This document shows, one piece after another, positions 20,391 through 29,270 of a DNA stretch of 29,270 nt. Both the position numbers and the translations under genes were made by a program. The stretch is from Neolecta irregularis DAH-3. Lineage: Eukaryota; Ascomycota; Neolectomycetes; Neolectales; Neolectaceae. The stretch covers positions 1 to 29,270 of the forward strand of contig LXFE01000129.1 in NCBI GenBank assembly GCA_001929475.1, in the 5' to 3' direction. Each line of letters starts with the position of its first letter. Position 1 is the first letter of the stretch. Under the pieces are notes generated by a model, which saw only the letters and a list, made by a program, of their open reading frames with translations, had not been told where the DNA came from and searched no databases.

Positions 20391-21929
20391 ATGTTCTATG
20401 TGCACATTTATTGCCCCTGTGCAGACTCGCCTGTTGATTCTTTGACTCTTTGGGATCCTACTGAGGAGCCCACAGAAAGAGATCTGCAATTCGACCCATC
20501 CCATCCTCGCGCGCAATTCAGCTGTCATCCGTTACCACTCTTGAACTTTTGCGAAGAATGCCACGCAATTCGCTGCCCGAGATGTGTCCAGGAAGAGATA
20601 GTCAGCTACTTTTGTCCGAGCTGTTTGTTGGAAGTCCCTCAGGCCAGCGTGAAAGGTGATAGCTGCAGGTTTGACTTCCTTTCAATCATAGCGACTAATA
20701 TCCAAGATGTACGAGGAATTGCTTTCAATGTCCTGTGTGTTTTTCTGGGCTTTCGGTGATTTCGGAAGAGACGGGGACACATTCGTGCTACTTCTTGCAG
20801 TGTTCATATTGTCAGTGGTCATCAACTTCTGTAAATCTTACATTCGACAAGCCGACTGGCCTGTACCGTATTTGGTACTCTATAAGACTAGTAACTTATA
20901 TTAGAGCAAATGCTAAAAAGGGACACACCAGCATCAAAACAAGCTCATTCATTTGGCATAATAAAGACTCATTACGAGGAATATATTGAGACTGAAAAGA
21001 CTCGAGAGGATCCCCATGCCCAGTTTTCGAGAATACTTGGATTATCAGGCGGGATATTTGGAAAACGAAAGAGTGTGACACCAAAGATACAAAAGGCTGA
21101 ATTAGAACCTGTTGAGATTCCTGATGAATCTGAGTTGATTCAACACCTGGAAAAGGCGTCCATCAATGATGGTATCTGCTTAACTACACCTGAAGCTCAC
21201 GTCGCAAAGTGACTTCTTTATCTCAACGTCTCGCTCAAGTTTACTCAACGCCCAAAATCTCGTAGAATAGCCTCTCTTCCTACATACTAATTAAAAGGGA
21301 GCTTTATCCTATACCAAGATCCCTGCGGGCCAAAAGATCAAAACGCTGTCGTGCATGTCGACATATTCTTGTCCGTCCAGAAGCGAAACCTCTTGCAATT
21401 CGTTATCGACACAAGCTACTCGCAATGTATTATCTAAATCTTCTGAAAATATTAAATAGTAAGGAATTATATTCCTGCAATCACACTCTCACCACTTAAC
21501 CTCGCATCGGATAAACAAACGTACATCCTTCGTCTGACCAATCCTCTCTATGATTCAATAAAAGTCTCATTGGCTACACCACCGCAAACCACCACTAAGT
21601 ACAGAATCACCCTCCTATGTCCGGATTTCGAGGTCGGACCAAATGCAGATGTTTGGGATCAAACCTCTGCCGTTGTCCGTCCTACAGATCTAAAAAAACC
21701 AATAAACGCAGAAGAAGGGGCTATTTGGGATTCAGGTCGCAATTGGACATCGACGATCTTGGAAATCGTCCCACCTGAAGATAATAACAAAGTTGAACAG
21801 TTGGAAATCTCGATGTTTGTGAAATTGGTTTACGAGACAGAGATTGAAAAGGAAGAGGATGAATGTGGCAAGGCCAAGCTTGTTAAAGTTGATAGGGAGA
21901 TTGGTTTCTGGTCGGTAATTGGTATATGA
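20391..21929 (+). CDS. ro-2: Dynactin subunit p62 (DCTN4/RO-2 family)
   Basis: Pointed-end component of dynactin, the dynein activator for nuclear and organelle movement along microtubules; N. crassa ro-2 is the fungal reference. Exons 20391-20668, 20707-20867, 20905-21171, 21210-21261, 21298-21426 and 21464-21929 give 450 aa; all phases close. The start is YVHIYCPCADS, followed by the Zn-binding block FCEECHAIRCPRCVQEE...FCPSCL, CTRNCFQCPVC and CSYCQW. FDKPTGL, VTSLSQRLAQ, LRAKRSKRCRACRHILVRPE and NYIPAITLSPL then follow in the family order. The C-terminal beta-rich part contains ILRLTNPLYD, ITLLCPDFEVG, DSGRNWTSTILEIVP and ends ...FWSVIGI. Read unspliced, the region looks like several unrelated short proteins. 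Confidence 0.95.
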
Positions 21930-22174
21930 AGAGCACTTGAAGATAACTTCTTGCAGGGTATTAGTGACAGACAAAAAAAGTATATAATACGAAGACAAAA
22001 ATCTCTACGCACCCAAGAACAATAATGTTGATTTTCAGTTGCAAAGACAACTGGCGCAATTGTACAAAGAAAATATTAAAACATTCAGGGGATGAACCAT
22101 CCAGAAGTAAAACAAAATGACTACAACCGTCTTTCTTTCAGACACCAGAAGCTTTATGAAAAGAAAAAAAAGAC

Positions 22175-23307
22175 TCAAAGATCTTCTTCGTGCTCTCTAA
22201 ACCGACTAATGCTTGAACCGTCATGAACAGCTAGACTTCTACCGACCGGATCTTGGAGGGGTGGGACGGTAATGGACGGTAGTTCGGAAATAGGGCAAGG
22301 TCTGTCTGAATTGCGAAAGTGTGTTGCTGTAGAACCCAGGCGGCCAGGTGGATATATAGATGTCGGCGAGTCGCCGCTACGGCGATCTGAATACTGGAGA
22401 TCTTGTTCACTGGATGTTCTTCGTCCAGAGATAACAACGAATTCGGGGGATGGAGGAGATGTGGTTAGATGTTCGGGTGTGGAATTTCGGTGCAATAGGG
22501 AGGCGAGGAACTTAGAATGTGGAGTAAGTGATGCCAAACTTGATGACCGATCTTGTTGATGCAACGAGATTTGGTGTCTGCGACGACGCAATAAATATAG
22601 TAAAGCAATAAGGATTAATGCAGAACCAGCAAGACATCCAACCACTCCTCCGACAACCTTTTGGTTTACTGGAGTTAGTCCGCCTCCGCTACCCGTATCG
22701 GAAGGTGAATTGGACGATGGGGTTCCTAAAGATGATGACGGAGGTAATTGTTTCGCAGCGGGCGGCACAGGGGGTAAGGGTAAAGCTGATGATAAAGTGG
22801 TAGCCTGCAACTCAATCGTGGAGGTTACCGGAGACTGAGTAGTAGCATATGAAATTCGAGAACCATTGAACAGTAGATAACTAGTATTCAATGCTTGAGT
22901 AGTGTTGATAGATATGCTCAACAAAGTACAATTGCCAATACAAGTACCATTCGAGTATAGAGAGGGAGGAGTCGTGGTGTCCGCCGACAACGTGGGAGTC
23001 ACTGAAATTAATCAGCGGCTATTTACCCAAGGAAATATATACCCAAACTATCATTCAAAGTCGTTGCCACTTTTTCAATTTGGGTTTCCAGCTTCAGGCT
23101 GCGAGGTTCCGATATGTCTTCTTCTGGAGCTCCTGTTTGGAAATTATCGACAGCCCGAGCCTGGAAGCCCCTGAATGTCTTTGAAGGGGTTAATATTATG
23201 GAAGTGACACTGTGCTCTGGTAACCTAGCGCCTTCTGAAGACTCATTATGATGGTGTGCATGGCGTTTACTGCGCGACCTGGGGTACTCCTGGTCTGATG
23301 CAGTCAT
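22175..23307 (-). CDS. Single-pass membrane protein with Ser/Thr/Pro-rich ectodomain
   Basis: Exons 23307-23043 and 23001-22175 (41-nt intron) give 363 aa. The N-terminal half is Ser/Thr/Pro-rich with several NxS/T sequons (NGTC, NCTL, NTTQ, NTSY, NGSR), then a membrane segment at about residues 205-225 (VVGGVVGCLAGSALILIALLYLL) followed by RRRR, and a cytoplasmic Ser/Pro-rich tail with SPEFVVISGRR. This is the layout of fungal single-pass surface or wall-sensor proteins (Wsc/Mid2-like in shape), but no named domain is seen. A signal peptide is expected for the ectodomain but not present after the ATG at 23307. A hydrophobic SP-like stretch occurs just upstream in another frame, so the 5' end is uncertain. 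Confidence 0.65.
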
Positions 23308-24446
23308 CGAACATACAGCGACAAAGCGGCGGCTATTAGGATACGGCTACGCGTGACACGGGGTAGACGAGGGTCCTGTGAGGACGAGTATATGCGCACT
23401 CGATAAATGGAACAACAGGGATGACTGGCGGTCCGGTTGTGATTGAGAAATCTCGGGAATGACCAAATTTTCCGAAGCAGGAACGAGCGGAACACCGGAA
23501 ACAAATGAAAGAGCGTGGGGAAACGAGAGACTTTTGTGGGCGTCGACAGGCGAAAACTAACAACTCGCGGAGGAGTCGAGAGGAGGAAAGCCGGGACGGA
23601 TGGTGGCGGGTGGAGGCACAAAACTCAGTGGTACCCCCGGAAGCCTTTCCATCTTGCAATTGCACTGTTTCCTATCTATAACTCTGTCTTGTGTCAAATG
23701 TGATTGGTTTTTGAAAATGATAAAGCAAGATATGAGAGGACTGGGGGCTTTTCTCTCCTTTTTTTAAAATTATTCCTGAAAAACTTCAAGATTTTGCGAG
23801 ATTCTCGTCGAGTTGCACTCCAGCTTGATATCCAAGTGATACGCGTCTGATCTTTTTTATCAAGCACGGCCAAATGCTAGTCATGTGGCTGATTCTGCTT
23901 ACTTGCTATCATAGCGCATATTTTTCAGTTATCAGGGGTAGTGACGGGCCAGGGTTGCGAAAAGATTGCCATTGGATAAGCCGGCGAATCATTTACGCCT
24001 GCGGCAATGGCTTTGCCGAGTTTGGGAAAATTGGGTTATCCGCGGGTATTCTTAGTGTAACCCGCCCTATAATAGTCTCTAATTGAATGCTATGCTTGTG
24101 AGATAGCATACTCAAATCAGACAATGCTGAACTAGGGACGATATAAATGTAGTATAAAGCCAGTTTTCAGCTAGATGAAGAGGAAATGCCCTTCAAGACT
24201 TCATATTCAAAGACCCGTCAAATAATCATTTGTTGAGAGATCATTAATCCGACACGCCACTGTAAGTGGATCAATGACGCGTATGTCTCGCAATCATTGT
24301 CCCAGGAAGCATCAAGGAGGCGCCAGTCTCAACAACAAACCATTTCGACACCCACCAAGCCGCCTCCAAATTTTCGATCAAGAATTGATTTATCTATAAA
24401 TCCAGCAAATCCCGCTCTCATGTTCAATTAATCCAACCCTCACTAA
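23308..24446. other. Long divergent intergenic region
   Basis: About 1.1 kb between the membrane-protein and coiled-coil gene starts. The part nearest 23308-23670 has open frames on the minus strand without a suitable ATG or homology and may include the missing 5' exon of the membrane protein. From 23700 to 24440 I see no exon, repeat or RNA gene. Confidence 0.4.
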
Positions 24447-25481
24447 ATGAGCGACCATTTACAGGTAAAACTATGCCAAAGCTAAAAAATGATTTTTTAG
24501 ACCCTTGAATTACGTTGTGCAGAATTAGATCGCCTTATTAAAGATCTTGAAGTTGAAATTGCAGATATTAAAAGATTACTCCCTCCGAATCCGTGTACAC
24601 ACAACCCTACCCATCGCGATCAATTACAACGATTATATTACACATTATGTAAAGATCGAGATGGATTCCGGCAGGAACGGCATTATGTTGGTATGAAGTT
24701 GACTCGAAGTGTAAGAAGACGGGAGAAGGAAGGTTTTGGTACAGAAGCTTGTTCGACTTTTTGGGTGAGAAGAATCGCTAGCGATCCTTGTTCTGCGGAA
24801 GAAATACTACGGAAAGGAGCGAGAAGGATTAGCGTTGTATATCCCCATGTCCCGGTATTTTCTGATTAGAACAAGGCTGGACGGAAATCCCTGTGCGAAG
24901 AGTCTTCTCGGTCTAAACCTCTTGAACATAAATCGCCGTCGTCAGAAGACAAAGATCAACAGCCACCTATTAGTGAAGTTTCTTCCCTGCAGTTACTAGA
25001 TCTCCCCGCATCTCCACTATTGAAAAAATTATCATTGGCAAAACCTGAAAAGTTGGAAACAACATCAACTTTAAAACAACCATATCGATTACCCAAACGA
25101 CCTGCTCTTCCAATTTCTCCCCTTCCAAAGACTCCTACCACCCCGATTTCTCCTAAATTATGTACAAAAGCTTTTACCCAACCCCCGGTTTCTCCTAAAT
25201 CTCGTATCCCAAGAACATTACCACACAGGTCTCACCCATCACCACCAATAAATCCAAATAGACAATATTTTCCAGCAACCTCTCAAGGACCAATGAAAAA
25301 TCGTGTCAAGGCAATAATCGCTGCTACAGAAGAAGCAGGACCTTCACCTGTCCCAAATTTTGCATCAATGGTATGTATCCCCCTTGTTTTTATTGCCCTG
25401 GGGTACCGCTTAATAATGTAGCCTGCGAATGTATCTAAAGTTCGACAATATAAACCGGCCTCGCGAATTCAACGTTTCTGA
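24447..25481 (+). CDS. Coiled-coil protein with proline-rich tail, unrecognised
   Basis: Exons 24447-24464, 24501-24836, 24870-25370 and 25422-25481 give 304 aa; all introns are GT-AG and phases close. After a six-codon first exon comes a predicted helix (LELRCAELDRLIKDLEVEIADIKRLL), then a Cys/His-containing segment (CTHNPTHRDQLQRLYYTLCKDRDGFRQERHYVGMKL) and a basic RRR stretch to about residue 118. The second half is Ser/Pro-rich with repeated SPLPKTP, TPISPK and PPVSPK sites, likely phosphorylation or SH3 contact sites. I recognise no family. The sharp change from ordered N-terminus to disordered tail suggests an adaptor, but that is inference. Confidence 0.65.
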
Positions 25482-25569
25482 TGAAAGTGGATTTATCATT
25501 CAATTACCGGCCTGTTTTACCTTTTTTCCGCTCCTATTTAATTTATTGTTGTTGGGTGTTTTTATTATT

Positions 25570-25632
25570 ATCAATCATCAATCATCAATCATCAATCATT
25601 AATCATCAATCAATCATCAATCAATCAATCAA
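25570..25632. repeat. (ATCA)n-type microsatellite
   Basis: A run of ATCAATC/ATCA units with a few interruptions, in the noncoding stretch between the coiled-coil gene and the MITE. Confidence 0.9.
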
Positions 25633-25665
25633 TTTTGATCAATTTTAATTGTTTCAAGTTACATA

Positions 25666-25937
25666 CAGTCAAACCTGGATATAACCAATGTGGCTTGGCA
25701 GCCAATTCAAGCCCATGGGTGCCAAGCCCAAGTCAGTAGCACGGCCCATCTGCAGTGGTTGGTACACAGAGCAATCTTTGCTCAATTGTAATAGCAGAGC
25801 GGCGTTGAACGAATTTTGCATTAATCTAACAAACTTTGTAGTATGGTTAAACCCGATACAAATCAATTTTGACAGAGTTGGATTCGTTATAACGGGTAAT
25901 TTGTTATACGGAGGATCCCTATAGCCAGGTTTGACTG
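25666..25937. mobile_element. Pogo-like MITE (272 bp, non-autonomous)
   Basis: Left end CAGTCAAACCTGGATATA; the right end read on the other strand is CAGTCAAACCTGGCTATA, so the terminal inverted repeats match at 17 of 18 positions. Both ends are flanked by TA (25664-25665 and 25938-25939), the target duplication of Tc1/mariner-pogo elements. The interior holds no transposase frame; a short open frame on each strand (about 78 and 94 codons) has no recognisable DDE or HTH motif. The TIR start CAGTCAAACCT is typical of pogo-class elements. It would have to be moved by a transposase encoded elsewhere. Confidence 0.85.
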
Positions 25938-25939
25938 TA

Positions 25940-26403
25940 CATGAATCCATCATTTGAGGAGAAAGGGGAATTCAAATCAATCGAATTGAGAGTGTATTTA
26001 TTTCAATATATTTCAATATCTGAAATAAACAAATAGGAATAAAAAGGAACAAGGAACAAGTTAAATAAAGCCAAACATATCCAATACTTGAAAAATGGGC
26101 AATTTTAAATAAAATAAAGTAGACTTGAGATTTCCCTTGCTGAAAGAGTGAAAGAATGAAAGAATGAGAAAAGGTAGATAAATGATATTTCTAAAGGAAA
26201 TAATAAAAGTATAACGTACATTAACCAAAAAAACACACAAGCACACAAACACGCAGAGCACGAATGAAGTGCTACAAGTCTCATCCAATATCAAAAAACA
26301 GAAAAAAGAAGAAAATGCCCGCCAATTCAGAATGAAAACTAATGAAAACGTACCCAAATGATTTTTTAAAAGACGAGGTTGATGAATGGGAATAATGGAG
26401 GGG
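25940..26403. other. AT-rich 3' flank of the Swi1 gene
   Basis: Strongly AT-rich sequence between the MITE and the Swi1 stop, presumably the Swi1 3' UTR and terminator. A minus-strand open frame with a hydrophobic Phe/Leu-rich product occurs here but looks like a compositional artefact. Confidence 0.4.
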
Positions 26404-29164
26404 TTAAAATCCAGCGACGACGGCTCCTCCTTCGATTTTACTTTCCCAGTATTTACTGTAATTGTGCATCACGTCTTCTGGGCTTTGTGTAAAAAATGGA
26501 TCCCACGGTTCTTCTTCTTGCTCTTGTTGAATCGGTTGAGAACTCGGACGTAAACTCTCGTCAACTTTTGGCAGCGCCTCGGTTTCAGATGAAGATTGTT
26601 CAGTTGGTTCAGCAGACGGTTCATCGAATAATGAATCTTTATCGTCATCTGGACTAGAGATATTAGGAAATAAACTTTCCACTGCAAAAGATTCAGTTGA
26701 TTTGCCTTCATCTTCTTTTGGAGAAGTAAATAAAAACGGTTGGGGAGTTTTCAACAAGGCATTAGGTGAAACTCCCTTTCCTGATTCGCCCAACGAACCG
26801 GGTACCCCGAGTTTGGAATTTTTAAAAGTACAAGGTGATGATGCGCAAGATCCTTTATCCAATGTTGAAAATAAATATTCCCAAGGCGAACAAGTTGCAT
26901 TTTGTAATTCTTTTCGTTCTTGGGCTTCGCGGTCGAGCTGTTTGGCAACGTTATCTTCTTGTACGGGGGGTTGAACGGTAACAGTTGGAGCTGATACTGG
27001 ATTTTCTTTTGGAGTTACTAATTCAGGTGCAGCTGATTGGGCAGGAGGTGAAATCTTCTTCTTTTTGGAAGGGGGTAGCTTAAGATCGGATATCGTGTGT
27101 TTCATAGCAGCAGCCACGAATGAAGGAGACGAACTCTCGATAGGTATAGGGTTTGCAGCAGCGATTGGTGCGGCGGCGCCTCCATGCTGTTGTTGGCGAG
27201 CAGCTACAGCAGAAGCAGCTGATTTTGCAATATTTTTGGGAGTGGGCAATGGGTTTCCTTCTTTGAGAGCGTTATGTGCATTCGAAACATATCCTCTGAC
27301 GAACTGAAAGTATTTTCCTATTTGTTCGCGCATTTTCGTGAGATGTCCTGGTGTCATGATGAATATATTCTGAGCAAGCTTTTCATGTTGTTCTTTAAAC
27401 ATGTTTTTCTGAATGATTAATATAACAAAATACAGCTTTAATACCAGCCAGATGAGTCGTTTGGTGTTGTCTTCGCTGCCAGTAATTTGCAAGAATAATG
27501 GACATAGAGCTTCGATGCGAGTATACATTGGATGCATTGAACAAATTCCCTCTCGAACAAGAGCCTGATCTTGGGGAGATAAAGCGATTGGCGAGTTTCG
27601 AACTGGGTTTTCAAGAACCTGTTTAGATAAAATTTGGACTCGTTTTTCCAATCCCTCGGTGTTATTTTTGCCGCCTTGGGCGAGGATACGCTGCACAACT
27701 TGGGTTTCTGCGATTTGTGCAGGTCGAACGGCGGCAGGGGGTGAAGGAGGATGAGGGAGTTTCATCTTTGGTGTTGAGACGGTCTTTTTCTTTGGCGTCA
27801 TGGCTGGAGTCTTTGTGGATTTTGGGGGAGAAGTGGCAGACTGTTGGGGTCGAGGGGGTTGATAGGAGTGACCAGCCTGGCGTTGGTTTTGGGCATTTAG
27901 CCAGGCCTGCTGTAATATTCTGGCGTGGACTTGGTAAAAGTTTTTGGATTGTTCGAGGAGTTGGGGTGTTAGTTCGCCCTTTCTAGCGAGTTCGTGAACT
28001 TGGGTCCAAGTGCGAATGCCGTCGGGCAAGCCTTGCATTTTTGCGAGGAGAGGGGGAGGGATTGGGTTATTTCCTGGTTCGAGGTTTGCGATGATATTTG
28101 AGGAAATGAGATTTTGGGGGGCTTGAATCTGGTGCTGGTAGGAGGGCAGCTGTGACTGGGGCCTGGGGGCTTGAGTGGAGAGCAGGTTGTGCTGGTTGAT
28201 GCGTTGTGTAGTCAGGTGTTCTTCCCAAGGAAGGAGGAATTTGCGGTACAAGGCTTCGAGCTGCAAGGCGGAGCTGAGTTCGAAGCCTAGGGCGAGGCCT
28301 AGTTTTGCCCAGTTTTGGCTTGTCTGCTGAGCTTTGTAGCCGCCACTTTTGTTGACGAAAAAGTAGAACTGGTAGAGATTGACGTGGCGGCCGCCTATTT
28401 TTGGGACCTGGTCGATGGGGGTGCCTCGTGCTTTCATGAATTCTGAGAGGGACTGGAAGAACATTTGCTGGGTTGCGTTTATCATTTCTGGGGAGAAGGC
28501 TGGGTTTGCGGGAGGGCGAGGTTGGGAGGGTCTCTGCTGGTGTGTGGCCGAATTGAGGAGGCCCATTTGGGGGGGTTGGACCAGCTGGGGTTGGGGCGGG
28601 GACTGGTGGGGTTGTGGTTGCTGCTGGTGCATACGTAGGGCAAACTGGGGGTTTTGCAGTTGGGCAGCTGAGGACTGTTGGACCATGACCTTGCCGTAGG
28701 CCTGTTGCATAGCGGCAGAGAGCTGCTGCTGCTGCTGTTGCTGTTGTTGCTGTTGTTGCTGTTGCTGCTGCTGTTGTTGCTGTTGCTGCTGCTGCTGCTG
28801 CTGGGACAGCGACTGCAGGGGTCGCGGGACGGAAGCGGAGCGGGCTGTGATCTGGGCCTGGAGCTGCTGGATCTTGCTCTGGCAGACCTGCAGGTACATG
28901 GGCTGGGGTTAGCAGGGCCGAGAGGGCGGGGTACGCCGGAGGAGGCGGAGGTGAATGCGGTGGTCTCGAACCTGCGGACGACGGCGAGGGCCTGTTCTGG
29001 GGGCACCGCGGGCTGGGCGGCGGTGTAGCAGTTGAGGCTACGGTCAGGCCGGGCCGGGAGGGGCGGTACAGCATGGCAATTGCATTCTGGCGGTCCTGCT
29101 GGGAGACATGGGCATGCCAGGCGCGGTCGAGGGGGTCGCGGAGGGGCATGGCGGGGTTGTGCAT
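26404..29164 (-). CDS. swi1: Swi1, ARID subunit of the SWI/SNF remodeller
   Basis: Subunit of the ATP-dependent SWI/SNF chromatin remodeller. Exons 29164-29070, 29037-28935, 28887-27445 and 27408-26404 give about 881 aa. The N-terminus (WHAHVSQQDRQNAIAML) and PPEQALAVVRRFETTAF come from two different frames joined by introns 29038-29069 (32 nt, CTGAC branch) and 28888-28934. A Gln tract of about 27 residues follows, then the ARID domain at about 205-305 (FFQSLSEFMKARGTP...VNLYQFYFFVNKSGGYKAQQTSQNWAKLGLALGF...LYRKFLLPWEEH). The C-terminal part holds HEKLAQNIFIMTPGHLTKMREQIGKYFQFVRG and an acidic disordered end. Intron 27409-27444 is 36 nt with no stop, so its removal is judged from the join WLKNMFKEQ. 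The frame stays open to the right window edge, so the true start could lie outside. Confidence 0.9.
28722..28803 (-). repeat. CAG/CAA repeat encoding the Swi1 poly-Gln tract
   Basis: Mixed CTG and TTG triplets on the plus strand (CAG/CAA on the coding strand), encoding about 27 glutamines. Mixing of the two codons should make it more stable than a pure CAG run. The opposite strand gives a meaningless poly-Leu frame. Confidence 0.9.
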
Positions 29165-29270
29165 GGCGGGGCGGCAGCGGGCAGGCGTTGCCGTGAGCAG
29201 GCGGGCGGGCAGGCAGCAGGCCGCGCGGGTCGAGGCCCGTGCCCGCCCCGCTGCCCGCCTGCCCGCTGCG

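Noticed and set aside
20707-20989. Separate small membrane or hydrophobic proteins in the 20.7-21.0 kb region
   Set aside because: They vanish once dynactin p62 is spliced; the same bases encode its Cys-rich block in another frame.
26061-26357. Minus-strand Phe/Leu-rich frame downstream of Swi1
   Set aside because: It lies in very AT-rich noncoding sequence, and its hydrophobic composition follows from T-runs.
28067-28934. Long proline/alanine-rich minus-strand frame overlapping Swi1
   Set aside because: The ARID domain lies in the other frame over the same bases, and this frame is compositionally biased. Only its first 95 bases (29164-29070) are used, as Swi1 exon 1.
28678-29028. Plus-strand poly-leucine open frame over the CAG tract
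   Set aside because: It is antisense to the Swi1 poly-Gln repeat and GC-rich exon; no start context, introns or homology support it.
1-29270. tRNA, rRNA, CRISPR array or bacterial-type operon
   Set aside because: No cloverleaf, rRNA-like block or spaced direct repeats were seen on either strand, and the gene structures are eukaryotic.

Overview
The window comes from a filamentous ascomycete (Pezizomycotina), possibly a leotiomycete; the class is a weak guess. The support is about 70 very short spliceosomal introns (mostly 32-57 nt), branch sites of the CTAAC/CTGAC type close to the acceptor, and a gene set with recognisable fungal members: Zn2Cys6/fungal_trans regulators, Ku80, Swi1, dynactin p62, cytochrome c peroxidase and Pam18. 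Almost every gene is split into small exons, so I rebuilt coding regions by joining exons in phase. Spans below include introns, and exon coordinates are in the evidence.

Layout, left to right. 1-616 (+): 3' part of a secreted RNase T2. 959-3020 (-): triple-LIM protein. 3289-4325 (-): basic, low-complexity protein of unknown function. 4570-4745: degenerate microsatellite that contains the Ku80 stop codon. 4727-7234 (-): Ku80, complete, 11 exons. 7670-10434 and 11199-13924 (-): tandem duplicate Zn2Cys6 regulators with the same 11-exon architecture. 14102-14478 (+): small unknown protein whose coding end overlaps 14459-14979 (-), the mitochondrial import J-protein Pam18. 15263-16489 (-): mitochondrial cytochrome c peroxidase. 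About 16827-18015 (+): arrestin-like protein. 18334-19875 (-): peroxisomal SCP2-type thiolase. 20391-21929 (+): dynactin p62. 22175-23307 (-): Ser/Pro-rich single-pass membrane protein. 24447-25481 (+): unrecognised coiled-coil protein. 25666-25937: pogo-like MITE. 26404-29164 (-): Swi1, the ARID subunit of SWI/SNF, running close to the right edge.

The genes do not form a pathway or a biosynthetic cluster. They are mostly conserved cell functions: DNA end joining, chromatin remodelling, mitochondrial import and peroxide defence, peroxisomal lipid metabolism, and dynein transport. The accessory-looking material is the duplicated regulator pair, the MITE, the microsatellites and two proteins I do not recognise.

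I found no new multi-gene system. The most interesting observations concern gene structure. The 7.7-10.4 kb regulator cannot be spliced in frame into its last exon with a canonical acceptor, whereas its twin can. There are three GC-AG introns. A 25-nt microexon is shared by the twins. A terminal intron uncovers a peroxisomal targeting signal. Pam18 has a first coding exon consisting only of ATG.
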